8,085 nucleotides of DNA from JBCCEV01 sp039030125 (lineage in GTDB: Bacteria; Pseudomonadota; Gammaproteobacteria; Ga0077536): NCBI GenBank assembly GCA_039030125.1, contig JBCCEV010000175.1:1-8085 (forward strand), written 5' to 3'. The position numbers and the translations under genes are program-made. A model generated the notes under the pieces. The model did no database searches, was not told where the DNA came from, and saw nothing but the letters and a program-made list of their open reading frames with translations. Each line of letters starts with the position of its first letter. Position 1 is the first letter of the stretch. This document shows positions 6,105-8,085 of this stretch, piece after piece.

Positions 6105-7109
6105 CTAGCGAACGTGCGGCATGACTTTGTTGGCAAACAATTCCATCGATTCGGCGACCTTGTCGAACGGGACACCAGGAAAACTCCACAAGCCCCACAG
6201 CTCATGAATATCGGAATAGTCTGCCTTGAGTTTGTTGATCCGCTCGATCGCCTGCTCGGGCGTACCCACAATGTAGAGATCGTCTTTCAATAGGTCATCG
6301 GCGTTCAATTCATTACCAGTGACCTGAGTGACACCCAGATCCTTGGAATTCTGAAACCAGCGGTCGTAGGTCTTCATCATATTCTCAGCGTAGGGACGCA
6401 TATCGTTCCACGCTTTTTCCGGATCTTCGGAAACAACGAAATAACGCAGGTGGCGCACATCGCCAGGACCCCACCCCTCTTTCTTGCATTGCTCAGCGTA
6501 ATAGAGCGGCGCCTCCATCCCGGGGCCTTGAGACAGAATGCCAGCGCGATCGCGCGCAGCACGCCGCAACCCCGCCGGTGCCCGCCCACCATAGAGGATC
6601 GGTATGTCGTGTGCCGGCGGCGGATCCTGCGTTATTCCTTTGTACTGCCAATACTTGCCATCGTAATCGAAAGTCTCGCCCGCCCAGCACTTGCGGATGA
6701 TGTCGACACCTTCGGAAAGCCGCGGGCCGCGTTCGCCGGTGGGGATCCCCCCGCCGTTATACTCGACCTCACGGTAGCCCTCCACCAAACCGAGGCAAAA
6801 ACGCCCGCCTGATATCAAATCAATGACGGCGGATTCCTCAGCGATCATCACCGGGTCGTGCAGCGGCAAGATCAGGTTCGGTCCGATCTCCATGCGCTTG
6901 GTGCGCGCGGCGATGGCCGAGCAGACCGTCATCGGCGAGGGGCAATGGCCCTCGGGCTCGGTGAAGTGGTGTTCATAAACCCAGCAGCTATCGAATCCTA
7001 AGGACTCCGCATGCACCGCGACGTCGATCTCTTCGCGATAGAGATCTGACCAAGATTTGGTTCGAAACTGCTCTGGGTAGCGCATGTGAACCGAGAATCC
7101 AATTTTCAT
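6105..7109 (-). CDS. Luciferase-like (LLM class) flavin-dependent oxidoreductase
   Basis: A 334-residue protein with the bacterial-luciferase TIM-barrel family pattern. It opens with MKIGFSVHMRYP, has GFDSCWVYEHHFTEPEG (38-54) with the EHHF block also found in LuxA, then PLHDPVMIAEESAVIDLISG (82-101) and GRFCLGLVEGYREVEY (102-117). DGKYWQYKG (150-158) and VGTPEQAIERI (281-291) follow. Family members use reduced FMN and oxygen supplied by a separate reductase, or F420 in actinobacteria; the LuxA-like EHHF and the proteobacterial setting favour FMN. No flavin reductase is encoded here. It is the first gene of the operon and ends 24 nt before the cysteine hydrolase, an arrangement that recalls RutA-RutB, although the N-terminal sequence is LuxA-like rather than RutA-like. 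The ATG has a good SD, AAAGGA (7117-7122), seven bases upstream. Substrate unknown. Confidence 0.88.
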   Translation of the reverse strand: MKIGFSVHMRYPEQFRTKSWSDLYREEIDVAVHAESLGFDSCWVYEHHFTEPEGHCPSPMTVCSAIAARTKRMEIGPNLILPLHDPVMIAEESAVIDLISGGRFCLGLVEGYREVEYNGGGIPTGERGPRLSEGVDIIRKCWAGETFDYDGKYWQYKGITQDPPPAHDIPILYGGRAPAGLRRAARDRAGILSQGPGMEAPLYYAEQCKKEGWGPGDVRHLRYFVVSEDPEKAWNDMRPYAENMMKTYDRWFQNSKDLGVTQVTGNELNADDLLKDDLYIVGTPEQAIERINKLKADYSDIHELWGLWSFPGVPFDKVAESMELFANKVMPHVR

Positions 7110-7137
7110 CGCTTGTTCCTTTCGGTGCCTTCTGATC

Positions 7138-7170
7138 TTTATAGCACAGCGTCCGGCGACCGCGAAGCAA
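7138..7170 (-). promoter_or_regulatory. Candidate promoter of the four-gene minus-strand operon
   Basis: On the minus strand TATAAA (7143-7138) lies 28 nt before the first ATG, leaving room for a short leader containing the AAAGGA site. The best -35-like hexamer is TTGCTT (7170-7165), but its 21-nt spacer is too long; at 17 nt the hexamer is the poor TTCGCG. Only the -10-like element and its position support this call. Confidence 0.28.
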
Positions 7171-7373
7171 CATCTGGCGGGCGCATCAACGGTGTCTTTT
7201 CAAAGGGCAGGCCAATGACCTGAGCCGTCAGGCGGCCGGCGGCCAATCCTTGGATATTTGGGCAAAGATCACCGGCGCGAAACCGCTAGATTTCGCCGCT
7301 GCGTGTGCCGACCCCTGCAACCCTCTGGGGTGGCGTTCAGACATGGAAGCGCAAAGAAAATAATCCCCGCACC

Positions 7374-7402
7374 TTTTCCCTGCGGCAACCCCGAAATATT
7401 AT
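7374..7402 (+). promoter_or_regulatory. Candidate promoter for the TPR gene
   Basis: TATTAT (7397-7402) is a good -10 match. TTTTCC (7374-7379) stands 17 nt upstream as a weak -35 (three of six matches to TTGACA). A start near 7409 would leave a leader of about 38 nt carrying the GAAGG ribosome site at 7434-7438. Confidence 0.33.
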
Positions 7403-7446
7403 GCCTGTCGCGGTACCATCCCCCCGCTGCCAAGAAGGTGTGTCCC

Positions 7447-8085
7447 ATGAATGATTATCCCTATGACCTCGGCCCGTACAGCCGCGCAATCACCACGACA
7501 TCGAAAGATGCGCAAACCTGGTTTGATCGCGGACTCAACTGGACATTTGGTTACCACCACGAAGAAGCACTGGTGTGCTTTAAACACGCGCTGGAATCGG
7601 ATCCACACTGCGCGATGGCGCATTGGGGTATCGCCTATGTGCTTGGCCCGAATTACAACAAGCCTTGGGAACTTTTTGATCCCAGAGACATGGCAAATAC
7701 CTTGAGCGCCACTCGCGAAGCACATGCGGCCGCGGCGGCGGCCGCTGAGAACGCTTCACCCGTCGAGCAAGCTTTAATAGCTGCGCTTGAGAAACGTTAT
7801 CAATCCGAGACCCCCATTGACGATCTCTATGTGTGGAGTACCGACTACGCGAACACACAGCTCGACTTTACCAAAATCAAGGACATCGAGATTCGGATGG
7901 ACACGACCTATGTCACATCTAACGGCCGACAACCGCTCCTTGCTCTCGATGTAAAGCGAGTCGAAGCGGAAACACACGGTCATAGAGTTACCGATCAACT
8001 GCTTAGTCAGATAAAAAAGGTCGAATCCCAATTACCAGAAATAAGCACCCCGTCCCTTGAAGTACAGTCTGTTGAAATTCACAGA
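7447..8085 (+). CDS. Tetratricopeptide-repeat protein N-terminus, possibly fused out of context; partial at window edge
   Basis: An open frame of 213 residues runs from an ATG with GAAGG eight bases upstream to the window end without a stop. Residues 1-137 match a widespread TPR family: YPYDLGPYSRAITTTS (4-19), AQTWFDRGLNW (22-32), HHEEALVCFKHALESDP (37-53), AHWGIAYVLGPNYNKPWE (58-75) and SPVEQALIAALEKRY (104-118). The TPR unit covers about 22-56 and should act as a protein-interaction scaffold; no signal peptide is seen. Family members continue with more helices after a WNDAYADAM-like motif, matched here by VWSTDYANTQ (129-138). From about residue 139 the sequence changes: SNGRQPLLALDVKRVE (158-173) followed by VTDQLLSQIKKVESQLP (181-197) resembles the porter-domain pattern NGxPAxxLxV...V.D.v...L..LP of RND efflux permeases. 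Hand-counted GC falls from about 54 % (7441-7860) to 46 % (7861-8085). The TPR part is confident; the second half is tentative and may reflect a rearrangement. Confidence 0.65.
   Translation, partial: MNDYPYDLGPYSRAITTTSKDAQTWFDRGLNWTFGYHHEEALVCFKHALESDPHCAMAHWGIAYVLGPNYNKPWELFDPRDMANTLSATREAHAAAAAAAENASPVEQALIAALEKRYQSETPIDDLYVWSTDYANTQLDFTKIKDIEIRMDTTYVTSNGRQPLLALDVKRVEAETHGHRVTDQLLSQIKKVESQLPEISTPSLEVQSVEIHR

Larger units (their letters stand above)
7124..7446. other. Divergent intergenic region without genes
   Basis: No convincing ORF is seen in this stretch between the minus-strand operon and the divergent gene at 7447. It should hold both promoters. It contains a hairpin GCGAAA (7277-7282) / TTTCGC (7291-7296) with an eight-base loop, a weaker ACCC (7320-7323) / GGGT (7328-7331) pair, and a TGAC..GTCA-type dyad near 7216-7230. 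Any of these could be regulator sites, but none matches an operator I recognise, and no regulator gene is present in the window. Confidence 0.4.

Noticed and set aside
7399..7725. 108-codon minus-strand frame opposite the TPR gene
   Set aside because: It is antisense to a frame with clear TPR motifs and covers the probable promoter and ribosome site.
1..8085. CRISPR arrays, tRNA or rRNA genes, transposases, phage genes
   Set aside because: No regularly spaced repeats, no cloverleaf-like or rRNA-like stretches and no transposase or phage motifs were recognised on either strand.

Overview
The window reads as a piece of a GC-rich proteobacterial chromosome, probably from an environmental organism. 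Most reading frames sit near 55-65 % GC, genes carry Shine-Dalgarno sites of the AGGA/GGGAG type, and the families present (HyuA/HyuB, luciferase-like oxidoreductase, isochorismatase-fold hydrolase, PNPOx-like flavoprotein) are typical of soil or marine Alpha- and Gammaproteobacteria. The taxon cannot be fixed further from sequence alone.

Layout. Bases 2-130 hold the tail of an enolase-superfamily (mandelate racemase/muconate lactonizing type) gene that stops abruptly after the conserved QPD motif and looks truncated. A short gene-free stretch (131-384) holds a hairpin terminator, a small dyad and an AT-rich GTCAGA-containing motif. A lower-GC gene for a pyridoxamine 5'-phosphate oxidase-related FMN-binding protein follows on the + strand (385-1344). 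It ends in a near-perfect inverted repeat (1344-1364) that works as a bidirectional terminator between convergent genes.

The core is a tight four-gene minus-strand operon, in transcription order: a luciferase-like flavin-dependent oxidoreductase (7109-6105), an isochorismatase-family cysteine amidohydrolase (6080-5424), a HyuB-family subunit (5411-3462) and a HyuA-family ATP-binding subunit (3431-1368). Gaps are 24, 12 and 30 nt. Together the genes suggest a catabolic route for a small nitrogen-containing compound. HyuA/HyuB would open a lactam, imide or hydantoin-like ring at the cost of ATP. The cysteine hydrolase would remove a carbamoyl or amide group. The flavin enzyme would do an oxidation, perhaps ring oxidation as RutA does before RutB. 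The substrate is not visible in the sequence.

A 337-nt gap (7110-7446) separates this operon from a divergent + strand gene at 7447 that runs off the window. Its first ~137 residues look like a tetratricopeptide-repeat protein. The last ~76 in-frame residues look different, resemble part of an RND efflux permease and come with a fall in GC, so the gene may be a chimera.
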